From contig NZ_CM000955.1 of NCBI RefSeq assembly GCF_000159695.1, positions 1,127,473-1,191,472 of the forward strand: a stretch of DNA of 64,000 nt, written 5' to 3'. The position numbers were made by a program, and so were the translations under genes. This DNA is from Finegoldia magna ATCC 53516. Its GTDB lineage: Bacteria > Bacillota > Clostridia > Tissierellales > Peptoniphilaceae. Below are positions 25,916-34,513 of this stretch, one piece after another. The number at the start of each line of letters is the position of its first letter. Within the stretch, counting starts at the first letter, position 1. Under the pieces are notes generated by a model. The model searched no databases, was not told the DNA's origin, and saw only the letters and a list, made by a program, of their open reading frames with translations.

Positions 25916-26845
25916 CTATACGTACTTAGTTTTAATTCTTGGATCGACGAATGTGTAAAGTAAGTCTACTATTAAATTTACAATACTAAATGTAATTGCG
26001 ACAAATAGCACACATCCTAATACCATAGGAGCATCTCTCATCTTAATAGAATCTACCATTAGTCTTCCTATACCAGGTATTGAGAAAATAACTTCTGTCA
26101 TTAACGCCCCACCCATTAATTGACCAAATTGTATACCAATTATTGTTATAATAGGTATCAATGCATTTCCAAGTGCATGTCGCCATATAACTTTATTTTC
26201 TCTTTGACCTTTTGCTCTTGCTGTTCTTATATAATCCATTCTTATTACTTCAAGCATTGAAGATCTAGTCATTCTCGTAATTACCGATACCGATTGTGAA
26301 CCAAGTGCAATTGCTGGTAATATCATTTGTTTAGCCGTTGTAAATCCAGATGATGGAAGCCAACCCAACTTAACAGAGAATAACATTATAAGCAATAGCC
26401 CTAACCAAAATACCGGCATTGAAATACCTATTAGTGCAAATATCATAGTTATGTTATCAAATATTGAATATTGTTTGATAGCTGAAATAATTCCTATTGG
26501 TATTCCTAAAATTACAGCAAATGTAATCGCCAATACTGCTAATCTAAAAGTAGCTGATGCTCTGCTCATTACTTCTTTAGTAACAGGAGATTTGGTAATA
26601 TATGATTTACCTAAATCAAACTTAGTAACTAAGTTTTTTAAGTACCTAGAATATTGTTGTATAAAAGGGTCTTCAAGTCCCATTTCAACTCTGAGTTGTT
26701 TAACAGCCTGTTCTGATGCACTTGGACCAAGTGCGTTTCTAGCTGGATCCCCAGGAGTTATATATAAAAGTGAAAAGACTATAAAACTTACCCCTATTAC
26801 AACCGGAATCAAATAAAATATTCTTTTTATAACGTATTTAATCAT
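25916..26845 (-). CDS. oppB: peptide ABC transporter permease
   Basis: 309-residue permease with the family start IKYVIKRIFYLIPVVIGVSF, the TPGDPARNALG periplasmic loop and the EAA loop RTARAKGQRENKVIWRHALGN. Separated from oppA by 61 nt that hold a strong 16-bp hairpin, which probably lowers expression relative to the binding protein. Confidence 0.94.
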   Translation of the reverse strand: MIKYVIKRIFYLIPVVIGVSFIVFSLLYITPGDPARNALGPSASEQAVKQLRVEMGLEDPFIQQYSRYLKNLVTKFDLGKSYITKSPVTKEVMSRASATFRLAVLAITFAVILGIPIGIISAIKQYSIFDNITMIFALIGISMPVFWLGLLLIMLFSVKLGWLPSSGFTTAKQMILPAIALGSQSVSVITRMTRSSMLEVIRMDYIRTARAKGQRENKVIWRHALGNALIPIITIIGIQFGQLMGGALMTEVIFSIPGIGRLMVDSIKMRDAPMVLGCVLFVAITFSIVNLIVDLLYTFVDPRIKTKYV

Positions 26846-26871
26846 TATTATGTCCTTTACTTGTTTTCATA

Positions 26872-26906
26872 TTTTATTAAAGAGGGCATTGCCCTCTTTA
26901 ATAAAA
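26872..26906 (-). terminator. oppA-oppB intercistronic hairpin (attenuator)
   Basis: Perfect 16-bp stem TTTTATTAAAGAGGGC / GCCCTCTTTAATAAAA with a 3-nt loop. The 3' side lacks a pure T run, so it could act as a partial terminator or as an mRNA-stabilising end that gives excess OppA over the membrane subunits. Confidence 0.7.
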
Positions 26907-28436
26907 TTACTCTGCTTTTTTAACTAATTGCAATTTATACCATCCAAATGGAGATACTTTGAAATTTTGAATTTCTTTTTTATGTCCTACTAGAAGTTCT
27001 CCGTTGTATTCTGGAACCCAAGCAGAAATATCAATTGCATGTTGTTGAGCTTTTTTGTATAATTCAGCTCTTTTTGCTTCATCATTTTCTTTCTTAGCAT
27101 CTTCTAATAGTTTATCCATTTCTTGGTCTTTTAGATAACAGTAGTTACCACCTTCACCAGCTGCTGATGAATGGAAGCATGGGAACATGAAACTATCAGG
27201 GTCTGGAGTATCTGCAATCCATGCAATTTCAAACATATCTTGTTTTCCATTTTTCAATAAATCATTAAATGCAGACCATTCAAGAACATTTATTGAGCAA
27301 TCAATTCCTACTTCAGCTAATTGTTCTTTAATTGCTGTCGCCATATCAATTCTCTCTTTCTTTTCATTAGTAGAAAGACTTGTTTTGAACCCTTTTTCAA
27401 ATTCAGCTTCTTTTAATAATTGTTTTGCTTTATTTACATCTCTAGTTTTTGGTTTAATTTGATCTGCAACCGAGAACTTCAAAGTTTGTGGCATTGGACT
27501 TGTTGCAGTTTTACCAACTCCTAAGAATACCGCCTTAATTATTCCTTCCATATCCACAGCATAAGAAATAGCTTCTCTAACCTTTGGATTATCAAATGGT
27601 TTCTTTTGACAGTTAAATCCTAAATAAGTTGTACCATAATCTTGTCCTCTAACTAATTTTAGATTAGTATTTTCTGTTACTTTAGAAATATCATTTGGAG
27701 CTATATCATAAGATATATCTACGCCGCCAGATTCTAATTCTACAAGTCTGTTAGTAGGTTCTGGAATTACTCTAAATTTCAATGTTTTATATTGTGTTTT
27801 TTCACCGTGGTAATCATCAAATCTTTCCATTACTACACTGTCTGCTTTTATCCAAGAAACAAATTTAACAGATCCTGTTCCTACAGGATTCATTTTATAA
27901 TTGTCTCCGCCTTCTTTAACAGCTTTTTCGTTGCAAATAAATGCACCTGGGTGACATAACGAGTAAATAATACCAGCATATGGTTCTTTCAATTTCATTT
28001 CAACTGTGTAGTCATCAATTGCTTTTACATTTTCCTTATCAATACTGTTAAACAAATGCTTTACATTCGGTGCATCAACAGCCCTTTTCAAACTGAAAAC
28101 TACATCATTTGCCTTCATTTCTTCTCCATTGTGGAATTTTACATTTTTCTTAAGATGAATTGTATATGTAACATCATCTTTTTGATCAATCTTTTCTGCC
28201 AACAATGGTTTTGGTTTGTTGTCTTCTCCAATTTCTACCAATCCTTCATAAATTTGAGACATAACATTACTAGATTGGTTGTCGTTTGTGGATACTGGAT
28301 CAAGTGAAATCGCATCTCCACTCGTAGCAACTGTTAGTGTTTCTTTATCGCCAGCATCATTACCGTTATTTGAGCATCCGCTAAAGGCTGTAATGCAAAT
28401 AATGATTGCAAGCAATAAGCTTAGTTTACTTTTCAT
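26907..28436 (-). CDS. oppA: peptide-binding lipoprotein of the Opp transporter
   Basis: Extracytoplasmic solute-binding protein family 5, 509 residues. Lipoprotein signal with lipobox FSGC (Cys at residue 20), SBP_bac_5 features SLDPVSTNDNQSSNVMSQIYEGL, the MELKEPYAGI-like central block and the C-terminal YCYLKDQEMDKLLEDA. It binds peptides at the outer membrane face and delivers them to OppBC. AAAAGGGG is the ribosome binding site. The mRNA begins roughly 200 nt upstream in a structured leader. Confidence 0.92.
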   Translation of the reverse strand: MKSKLSLLLAIIICITAFSGCSNNGNDAGDKETLTVATSGDAISLDPVSTNDNQSSNVMSQIYEGLVEIGEDNKPKPLLAEKIDQKDDVTYTIHLKKNVKFHNGEEMKANDVVFSLKRAVDAPNVKHLFNSIDKENVKAIDDYTVEMKLKEPYAGIIYSLCHPGAFICNEKAVKEGGDNYKMNPVGTGSVKFVSWIKADSVVMERFDDYHGEKTQYKTLKFRVIPEPTNRLVELESGGVDISYDIAPNDISKVTENTNLKLVRGQDYGTTYLGFNCQKKPFDNPKVREAISYAVDMEGIIKAVFLGVGKTATSPMPQTLKFSVADQIKPKTRDVNKAKQLLKEAEFEKGFKTSLSTNEKKERIDMATAIKEQLAEVGIDCSINVLEWSAFNDLLKNGKQDMFEIAWIADTPDPDSFMFPCFHSSAAGEGGNYCYLKDQEMDKLLEDAKKENDEAKRAELYKKAQQHAIDISAWVPEYNGELLVGHKKEIQNFKVSPFGWYKLQLVKKAE

Positions 28437-29024
28437 AAATACCCCTTTTCTTTTTTTAAAATTATAATGAATAAGTGAAACTTATTACTACCACTGAATA
28501 AACCTTTTCATTTTTAAGTGTAAGCGTCATAAACTTTTATGTACGTAGTTGTAATCAATTCTCTTTTTGAAAAGGTTTCTATTCTTCTGTCAAATTGTTA
28601 TTTTTAAATCTCTTATTTAAGTTTTTTGTCTCTTATAATTTAAATCTTAGCACAAAATACTAAAAAGTCAATACAAATTCGTTAATTTTTTTCTTAATAA
28701 TATTTCTATAAACAAACAGAAAACAAACAGATATATCATTTTAAGAGTTCTAATCACTCTAATTATCTATAAAATTAAAGACTTATTTGATAAAAGAAAT
28801 TTATTTTTTGTTTTAATTTTTTTATTAAGTTCTTAATAAATCTATGTTTGCTTAGTAATTAAATGTTTTCACAATGCAGATAAAATATCCGTCTAGCAAA
28901 ACAATAATTTTCTTGTCTATATATTATTAGAAAACTTTTGCAAACAATTAAGTGCACAGTGTTTAGAAAATTTTTTGAGAATAAATAAAACATTAATTCC
29001 AATAAAAAATCACATTCTGTAAAA
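28437..29024 (-). promoter_or_regulatory. opp operon promoter and long structured leader
   Basis: 588 bp without a gene, strongly AT-rich. On the minus strand TTGACT (28671-28666), a 16-nt spacer and TAAGAT (28649-28644) form a promoter about 200 nt before oppA. The leader holds an 11-bp inverted repeat AAACCTTTTCA / TGAAAAGGTTT (28500-28510 / 28568-28578) and a smaller palindrome AATAAGT-GAA-ACTTATT near 28480. Upstream of the promoter (28690-29024) I see only AT-rich sequence. No T-box consensus was found. Confidence 0.6.
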
Positions 29025-29666
29025 TTACAAAACATGATTAATAAATTTTTGTTTTTTGTTGAATACGAAAAGTATAGCGTGTGCGAGGATAATTCCACAT
29101 ATCACATCGATGATGCTGTGTTGTTTGACAAGCATTGTGCTTACGCAGATTCCAACGTCCCACAACACGAACAATACCTTGAGTTTTCCGTTATTTTTCA
29201 GTATTTTTCTGAATTGATTGTCGATTATCACGGTTGTCGATACGTGAATGCTTGGGCACACGTTATTCGGCGGGTCTATCTTGTGAATTCCTTTTATTAT
29301 CCACGCACAAATATCATTTCCAGTGATGTCTGTCACTCTGATGTCTAGTGCTGTCGGATATATCACATAAATTATCAAAGATATGTACATCGCCAAAAAC
29401 ATCGGAATGATTATGTTGTACATATTATCGTATGATTTTCTCTTTAATAGATACACAAATGGTATAACCAACATCAAAAACCACGACGAATACATAAGTA
29501 TCGCTGGTTTATAAAAAGGAATGTAATCGTCCAGTTTCGAATATACTATGTGATAATTTCTATTGGGTATTTTTTCCATTGCAAAAAACCACACCAAATA
29601 CACTGCGTAAACTTCAAGTATGAATTTGAGTGGGTTTTTATCGTAAATTCGTTTAATGTTTTTCAT
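29025..29666 (-). CDS. PAP2-family membrane phosphatase (inositolphosphotransferase-like)
   Basis: A 213-residue integral membrane protein with phosphatidic-acid phosphatase motifs: PSIHVSTT (catalytic His region) and the third motif around VKQHSIIDV, with about six membrane segments. Likely dephosphorylates a lipid or polyprenyl phosphate at the membrane. The C-terminal residues (KFINHVL) follow the 40-bp repeat and may be newly acquired, because the other copy of the repeat would encode a different end. It starts 1 nt after the CDF transporter gene, so the two are co-transcribed. Confidence 0.85.
   Translation of the reverse strand: MKNIKRIYDKNPLKFILEVYAVYLVWFFAMEKIPNRNYHIVYSKLDDYIPFYKPAILMYSSWFLMLVIPFVYLLKRKSYDNMYNIIIPMFLAMYISLIIYVIYPTALDIRVTDITGNDICAWIIKGIHKIDPPNNVCPSIHVSTTVIIDNQFRKILKNNGKLKVLFVLWDVGICVSTMLVKQHSIIDVICGIILAHAILFVFNKKQKFINHVL
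29047..29086 (-). repeat. 40-bp direct repeat, copy B (inside PAP2 gene)
   Basis: Matches 22942-22981 at 39 of 40 positions in the same orientation, so the two copies bracket a 6.1-kb segment holding the whole opp operon and its promoter. Confidence 0.9.
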
Positions 29667-29667
29667 T

Positions 29668-30849
29668 TTAATAAAAGTTTCTTCTTTGATATCCTCTTGT
29701 AATCGCTATGATTGGCTTGTAGTCAGTGATTTGCGATAGGATTTTGCCTTTCACAATATCGACTATTTCCTTGTCTTCCATTTTCTCATCTATATCTACT
29801 CTGATGTCAAAAATCATCTCATCGCCTTCTTTTTTCGGACAAATCCTAAAATCGTTCAATATCCATTTATCGTTAACATCGGTGATGATTTTCTCGACAA
29901 TTTCGTGCAAGTTTTGAACTTTCGGATTGTTTACTGCCAACGGATCCATGTGAATCGTCGAATACACGCCCTTTTTTTCTATCAAATCTCTCTCGATTTG
30001 GTCTGCCAACGAGTGAAGTTTGATGAATTCTTCGGAGCTGTTCACTTCCACATCCACAGTTATGAATATGTGACCTGGACCGTAATCGTGAACTCTCAAA
30101 TCGTGTGCTCCGTAAATACCGTCGTATGATGTGATGAAATCAATGATTTCACGCTCGAATTTTCTAGATGCACCTGTTCCTAAAAGTTTATCCACAGTGT
30201 CAGTTATCATTTCGTATCCGTTTTTGATGATGATAACACCACCCAAAAGTCCGATGTATGCGTCGATGTTAAGGTGCGTCAATTTGAATACTACGACAGA
30301 TATAAGTACGATGGATGTGGATATACAGTCGCTTTTTGAATCCACAGATGTTGCCATCAACAAATCCGAGTCGATTTTCTTGGAAATTTTGTAGTAAAAT
30401 TTGCTTAGCCAGAACTTCGCCACAATCGCCACTATTAGGACAATCAACGAATATATGTTGAATGTGATGATTTCCGGATGAATAATCTTCTTGAATGATG
30501 CGACGACCAATTTCACCCCGATGTAAATGACCAAAATCGTAATCAATGACGAGAAGATGTACTCCAATCGTGAATGACCGTACGGATGTTTTTCATCGGC
30601 GGGTTTAGTGCTCATACTAAAGCTTAAAACCATCAGAATAATACTGAAACAATCCGATAAATTGTTGATAGCATCAGCCATTATCGCTATGGAATTAGTG
30701 AGTAATCCTATTATTAGTTTAGTAGAAAACAAAAATAAGTTAATGAACAATCCCACAGCACTGCTCAAATTCCCGTATGATCTACGCGTCGTGAAGCTTT
30801 GCGTGTCTTCGTAATTTTTAACAAATTTTTGAATCAAAAAATCTATCAT
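29668..30849 (-). CDS. cation diffusion facilitator (CDF) transporter
   Basis: A 393-residue CDF metal/proton antiporter. It has the TM2 metal-site region MADAINNLSDCFSIIL and TM5 region SVDSKSDCISTSI, the diagnostic HPYGHSRLEYI loop after TM2, and a cytoplasmic C-terminal ferredoxin-like domain with HDLRVHDYGPGHIF. The extended C-terminus (~residues 310-393) is longer than in FieF/ZitB. Probable substrates are Mn, Fe or Zn; TM2 DxxxD and TM5 DxxxD are compatible with several. First gene of a pair with PAP2. Confidence 0.92.
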   Translation of the reverse strand: MIDFLIQKFVKNYEDTQSFTTRRSYGNLSSAVGLFINLFLFSTKLIIGLLTNSIAIMADAINNLSDCFSIILMVLSFSMSTKPADEKHPYGHSRLEYIFSSLITILVIYIGVKLVVASFKKIIHPEIITFNIYSLIVLIVAIVAKFWLSKFYYKISKKIDSDLLMATSVDSKSDCISTSIVLISVVVFKLTHLNIDAYIGLLGGVIIIKNGYEMITDTVDKLLGTGASRKFEREIIDFITSYDGIYGAHDLRVHDYGPGHIFITVDVEVNSSEEFIKLHSLADQIERDLIEKKGVYSTIHMDPLAVNNPKVQNLHEIVEKIITDVNDKWILNDFRICPKKEGDEMIFDIRVDIDEKMEDKEIVDIVKGKILSQITDYKPIIAITRGYQRRNFY

Positions 30850-30925
30850 AAAATCCTTCCTTAAAATGTAATTATTTTATTATTATATCAGAGTTTATAT
30901 CAAATGTTCACAATTAACAAAATAT

Positions 30926-32515
30926 TTACAATCTTACCGTTTCTTTTAGAATAATCAACTTATCCCCAACATTAAGCGTAACATTGCCCGAAGGAACGAT
31001 GATTTCGCCGTTCTTTGATTGAATCATAACCACAAGTTCTGTGTCAATCATATCGATATCCTTTAACTTCTTGCCATTCCAGTTGTTTTTGTCGCTAATT
31101 GTGATTTCAACCAAACCGTAACCTGTAGGATCAAAATAAGATTTACCGCCAATTACAACAGTGTCATCTACACAAATCACAGTATCACCACGTGGAACTA
31201 CAAGTTTGTTATCTCTTATAATTTTTGCAACAATTATATCGAAGTGAAGCCCAATCTCGCTAACCTTTTTTCCTACAAGTTCACTGTGCTCATTTATTTT
31301 AGTTTCGATAAAACCAACATCGCTTTTAGAACTGTAATAATTGAAAGTTTTAAGAACAGTATCGTCAGGATCAATCATATCAGTTTTCTTACAAATAATC
31401 GGGAAAAGTGATCCTTGAATTAAACAAGACAACAGACAAATCACGAAAATTATGTGGAACAAATCCACAGATAACTTTGCGTTACTATTTATAACCATAA
31501 TCGCAAACGCAATCGCAGCCGCTCCTCTAAAACCCGCCGCAGAAATTACGATGAGCTGATTTTTCTTGTAGCCAAATGGTTTCAAAAGCAAAATACTTGC
31601 CAATGGTCTCGCAATAATTGTGATGAAAACCATCACCAAGAAAGCCACAGGAACAGCCTTCACGATGCTTTTAGGATCTGCCAAAAGTCCCAGCAAAAAG
31701 AACAAACCAATCTGCATTATTCCCGAAAAACCGTCGAAGAAGAACACAACCTCTTTCTTCCTATAATATTCCAAATTCCCAATCATAATTCCCAAAACAT
31801 ACACTGACAAGAACGCATTTCCTCCCAAATTCTTGCTAATCGCAAAGGTTAGAAGTGCACAGGAAATAATCAGAACAGTAAACAGACCGTCTTGTGAGAA
31901 ATCTATCTTGAAAATCAATTTTTCGGTCAATTTCGCCATCAAAAAACCAATCAACAGCCCGATACCAACTTGAAGCAAAATCAGTTTGAACACAGAAGTC
32001 TTAGACCCCATCAAAATCGACAAGAAAATCATAGTCATAGTGTAAGCTGTCGGGTCATTGGAACCACTTTCAATCTCAAGCATTGATGCAGTGGAATATT
32101 TGAGATTCAAATTCTTGCTTCGTAAAATCGAACTCACCGAAGCAAAATCCGTGGAACCTACAACGGATCCCAAAAGCATGGATTCCACGAAACTGATTTT
32201 AAGTACAAAATAACAGAAAGCTCCCGTAAGAACAGATGTCAACACAACACCTGCACTTGCCATGATAACTCCCTGTGTTGTCACTGGTTTTGCCATTTTC
32301 AAATTTGTACCGAAACCACCGTAAAACATAATAATCAAAAGCGCGACGCTTGAAAATTCGTCCACAAACCTGTAATTATTGAAATCTTTCCCAAAAAAAT
32401 TAAACGATATTCCCAAAATAATAAACAATAAAAACGACGGAATACCGTATTTATTTGAAAATTTAACAGCCAAAAGCGCCAACAAAAGCACAATTGCCAC
32501 GATTAAAATATACAT
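30926..32515 (-). CDS. K+/H+ (Na+/H+) antiporter with C-terminal TrkA-C domains
   Basis: A 529-residue CPA1-family antiporter of the NhaP2/CvrA type. About twelve membrane segments precede residue 385, with GSVVGSTDFASVSSILRS and EIESGSNDPTAYTMT as the conserved ion-binding region (the ND pair replaces the classical D). Two RCK_C/TrkA-C-like domains follow (~residues 400-470 and 470-529), which usually sense cytoplasmic ligands. GGAGG is the ribosome binding site. Monocistronic, divergent from the rhodanese lipoprotein gene. Confidence 0.9.
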   Translation of the reverse strand: MYILIVAIVLLLALLAVKFSNKYGIPSFLLFIILGISFNFFGKDFNNYRFVDEFSSVALLIIMFYGGFGTNLKMAKPVTTQGVIMASAGVVLTSVLTGAFCYFVLKISFVESMLLGSVVGSTDFASVSSILRSKNLNLKYSTASMLEIESGSNDPTAYTMTMIFLSILMGSKTSVFKLILLQVGIGLLIGFLMAKLTEKLIFKIDFSQDGLFTVLIISCALLTFAISKNLGGNAFLSVYVLGIMIGNLEYYRKKEVVFFFDGFSGIMQIGLFFLLGLLADPKSIVKAVPVAFLVMVFITIIARPLASILLLKPFGYKKNQLIVISAAGFRGAAAIAFAIMVINSNAKLSVDLFHIIFVICLLSCLIQGSLFPIICKKTDMIDPDDTVLKTFNYYSSKSDVGFIETKINEHSELVGKKVSEIGLHFDIIVAKIIRDNKLVVPRGDTVICVDDTVVIGGKSYFDPTGYGLVEITISDKNNWNGKKLKDIDMIDTELVVMIQSKNGEIIVPSGNVTLNVGDKLIILKETVRL

Positions 32516-32735
32516 AAATCCTCCTTGGGAAATTGATAGTAAAACGTTAAATTAAATATAGTATATCATAATCGGAAATAGATTATTTGTATAAAAAATC
32601 TAGTAATTGTATGTCATTTATAGAAAATGACACAAATTTACCCTGAAAACAGCCCATTTATAAATTATTTCAATAAATAAAACTCAAATTTTACGATATA
32701 ATAAGTATATAGAATATTTTAGGAGGTATTACATA

Positions 32736-33272
32736 ATGAAGAAATTCATTAAAGCTTTGACATTGTTTGCCATGATTTTGATTTTGGCAACTGGTTGCCA
32801 AAAAGCTGCTCCTGGAGCTGCAAAAGGTCCTGGAACTGCAAAAGACGGTAACGAACAAAAAATTGAAACTGCAAGTATGAAACTTGTAAAAGCTGTTAAC
32901 AAGGGTGGTTATGAACTTGTATCTACAGAAGATTTGAATTCATGGATTGACCAAAAGAAAGACATGGTTATAGTGGACACTATGCCTGCTAAATCTTTTG
33001 ACAAAAACAGAATTCCTGGCGCTGTAAATGCTGAATTGCCTATGAAAGCAGACGAATTGAAACCAGAACAAAAAGAAGCTTTCTTGAAAGCTTTGGGCGA
33101 AGACAAAAACAAAACTGTTGTTGTATACTGTGGTTTTGTTGGTTGTGCTAGAAGTGATATCGGCGCAGTTATCGCAAAAGAAGCTGGATTTACAAATGTA
33201 TATCGTCACCCAGGCGGAATTGTTGCTTGGATGGATGCAGGATATAAAATCGAAGGTTCTGCAGCTAAATAA
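32736..33272 (+). CDS. rhodanese-like lipoprotein
   Basis: A 178-residue exported lipoprotein (lipobox LATGC, Cys at residue 21) with one rhodanese domain. The active-site loop is VVYCGFVGCARSDIG, with the catalytic Cys at the first cysteine, and DTMPAKSFDKNRIPGAVN is the typical N-terminal CH2A-like motif. It may transfer sulfane sulfur or act in extracytoplasmic thiol chemistry. AGGAGG is the ribosome binding site. A TATAAT-like box lies near 32695; an inverted repeat TGTCATTT / AAATGACA (32614-32634) sits in the divergent spacer and could be an operator. Confidence 0.9.
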   Translation: MKKFIKALTLFAMILILATGCQKAAPGAAKGPGTAKDGNEQKIETASMKLVKAVNKGGYELVSTEDLNSWIDQKKDMVIVDTMPAKSFDKNRIPGAVNAELPMKADELKPEQKEAFLKALGEDKNKTVVVYCGFVGCARSDIGAVIAKEAGFTNVYRHPGGIVAWMDAGYKIEGSAAK

Positions 33273-33342
33273 GATATTTAATTGGGCAATATTTTACATA
33301 TTGCCTAATTTTATGTAAAAAAATATAAAGGGGGATGTTTTT

Positions 33343-34467
33343 TTGAAAAAAGCATTAAAAATTTTACTTTTATTAGTATTTGTGGTTAGTTTATCAGCTT
33401 GTGCTAAGAATAACTCACAAGAAACTACTGAAACTAAGAAGGAAGAAACTGCAAAAGAAGACACTAATAAGGTAGAAGTTAAAAAAGACGAAGAAAAGAA
33501 AGAAGAAAACTTCGCAGAAAGAAAAGGAACTTTAACAACAAATGTTGATTTGTCAAAATACGAAAAGGGTAAATCTGTAAAATTATGGTTACCAATTCCA
33601 CAAGATTCAGAATACCAAAAGATTTCTAACGTTAAGGTGGATTTGGATGAAGCTCACGCTAAGCAACAACAAACTACTGACAAGTTAGGTAACAAGATGC
33701 TTTACGTTGAATGGGACAATGAAGCTACTGATCGTAAGGTTTCACTATCTTTTGATGCTGAACGTAAGGAAATCAAAAGAGGAGAACTTACTGAAAAAGA
33801 AGACCAAGCTAAAAAGGATGAACTTAAGGAATTCTTGCAACCAAACAGCATGATGCCTGTTGATGGTAAAGTAAAAGAACTTGCTGACAAAATCACTGAA
33901 GGCAAGACTACTGATTTGGACAAGGTAAAAGCAATCTACGATTGGACTATCGCTAATATGAATCGTAACGAATCTGTAAAAGGTTGCGGTACTGGTGAAG
34001 TTGAAAAATTATTGGATCATCCACAAGGAAAATGTACTGATATCCACTCAGTTTTCGTATCTTTGTGTAGAGCTGCTGGCGTTCCTGCACGTGAAATCTT
34101 CGGTGTAAGAATGAGCAAGAAAGCTTCTGATGATATGACTAAAGGTCAACACTGCTGGTCTGAATTCTACCTTCAAGGTCAAGGTTGGGTAAAAGCAGAT
34201 CCAGGCGATGTTTTGAAAGCTGTTTTGAAACAAAAATTAGACAAATCTGATGAAAAAACAAAAGAACTTGCTGATTATTATTGGGGCGGAATGGATTCAC
34301 TTCGTGTAGCATTAACTACAGGTCGTGATCTTACTCTTGAACCAAAACAAGATGACAAACCACTTAATAACTTTGGTTATCCATACGCTGAAGTAGAAGG
34401 AAAAGCTCTTGATTATTACAATCCAGCAGATTTTGAATATAACATCAAATTTGAAGAAGCAAAATAA
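33343..34467 (+). CDS. transglutaminase-like lipoprotein
   Basis: A 374-residue lipoprotein starting at TTG with AAGGGGG 7 nt upstream. Lipobox LSAC (Cys at residue 20), a low-complexity Lys/Glu linker (~25-60), then a beta-rich domain and a transglutaminase core with the Cys-His-Asp triad: Cys in HPQGKCTDIHS, His in KGQHCWSEFY, Asp in WVKADPGD. Such proteins act as cysteine proteases or cross-linking enzymes on the cell surface. Seventy nt separate it from the rhodanese gene, and a strong terminator follows. Confidence 0.9.
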   Translation: MKKALKILLLLVFVVSLSACAKNNSQETTETKKEETAKEDTNKVEVKKDEEKKEENFAERKGTLTTNVDLSKYEKGKSVKLWLPIPQDSEYQKISNVKVDLDEAHAKQQQTTDKLGNKMLYVEWDNEATDRKVSLSFDAERKEIKRGELTEKEDQAKKDELKEFLQPNSMMPVDGKVKELADKITEGKTTDLDKVKAIYDWTIANMNRNESVKGCGTGEVEKLLDHPQGKCTDIHSVFVSLCRAAGVPAREIFGVRMSKKASDDMTKGQHCWSEFYLQGQGWVKADPGDVLKAVLKQKLDKSDEKTKELADYYWGGMDSLRVALTTGRDLTLEPKQDDKPLNNFGYPYAEVEGKALDYYNPADFEYNIKFEEAK

Positions 34468-34487
34468 TTTGGATATTTAAGTAAGAA

Positions 34488-34510
34488 AATCGGCTCTTAG
34501 TGAGCCGATT
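34488..34510. terminator. bidirectional terminator
   Basis: Stem AATCGGCTC / GAGCCGATT followed by T7 on the plus strand, between genes that converge at 34467 and 34514. Confidence 0.9.
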
Positions 34511-34513
34511 TTT

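Noticed and set aside
28437-28680. T-box or other amino-acid riboswitch before oppA
   Set aside because: No T-box consensus (GGTGGAACCGCG-like) and no downstream terminator/antiterminator pair was seen.
28859-29098. 79-residue minus-strand frame upstream of opp
   Set aside because: Overlaps the end of PAP2 in another frame, with no ribosome binding site or recognisable domain; AT-rich chance frame.
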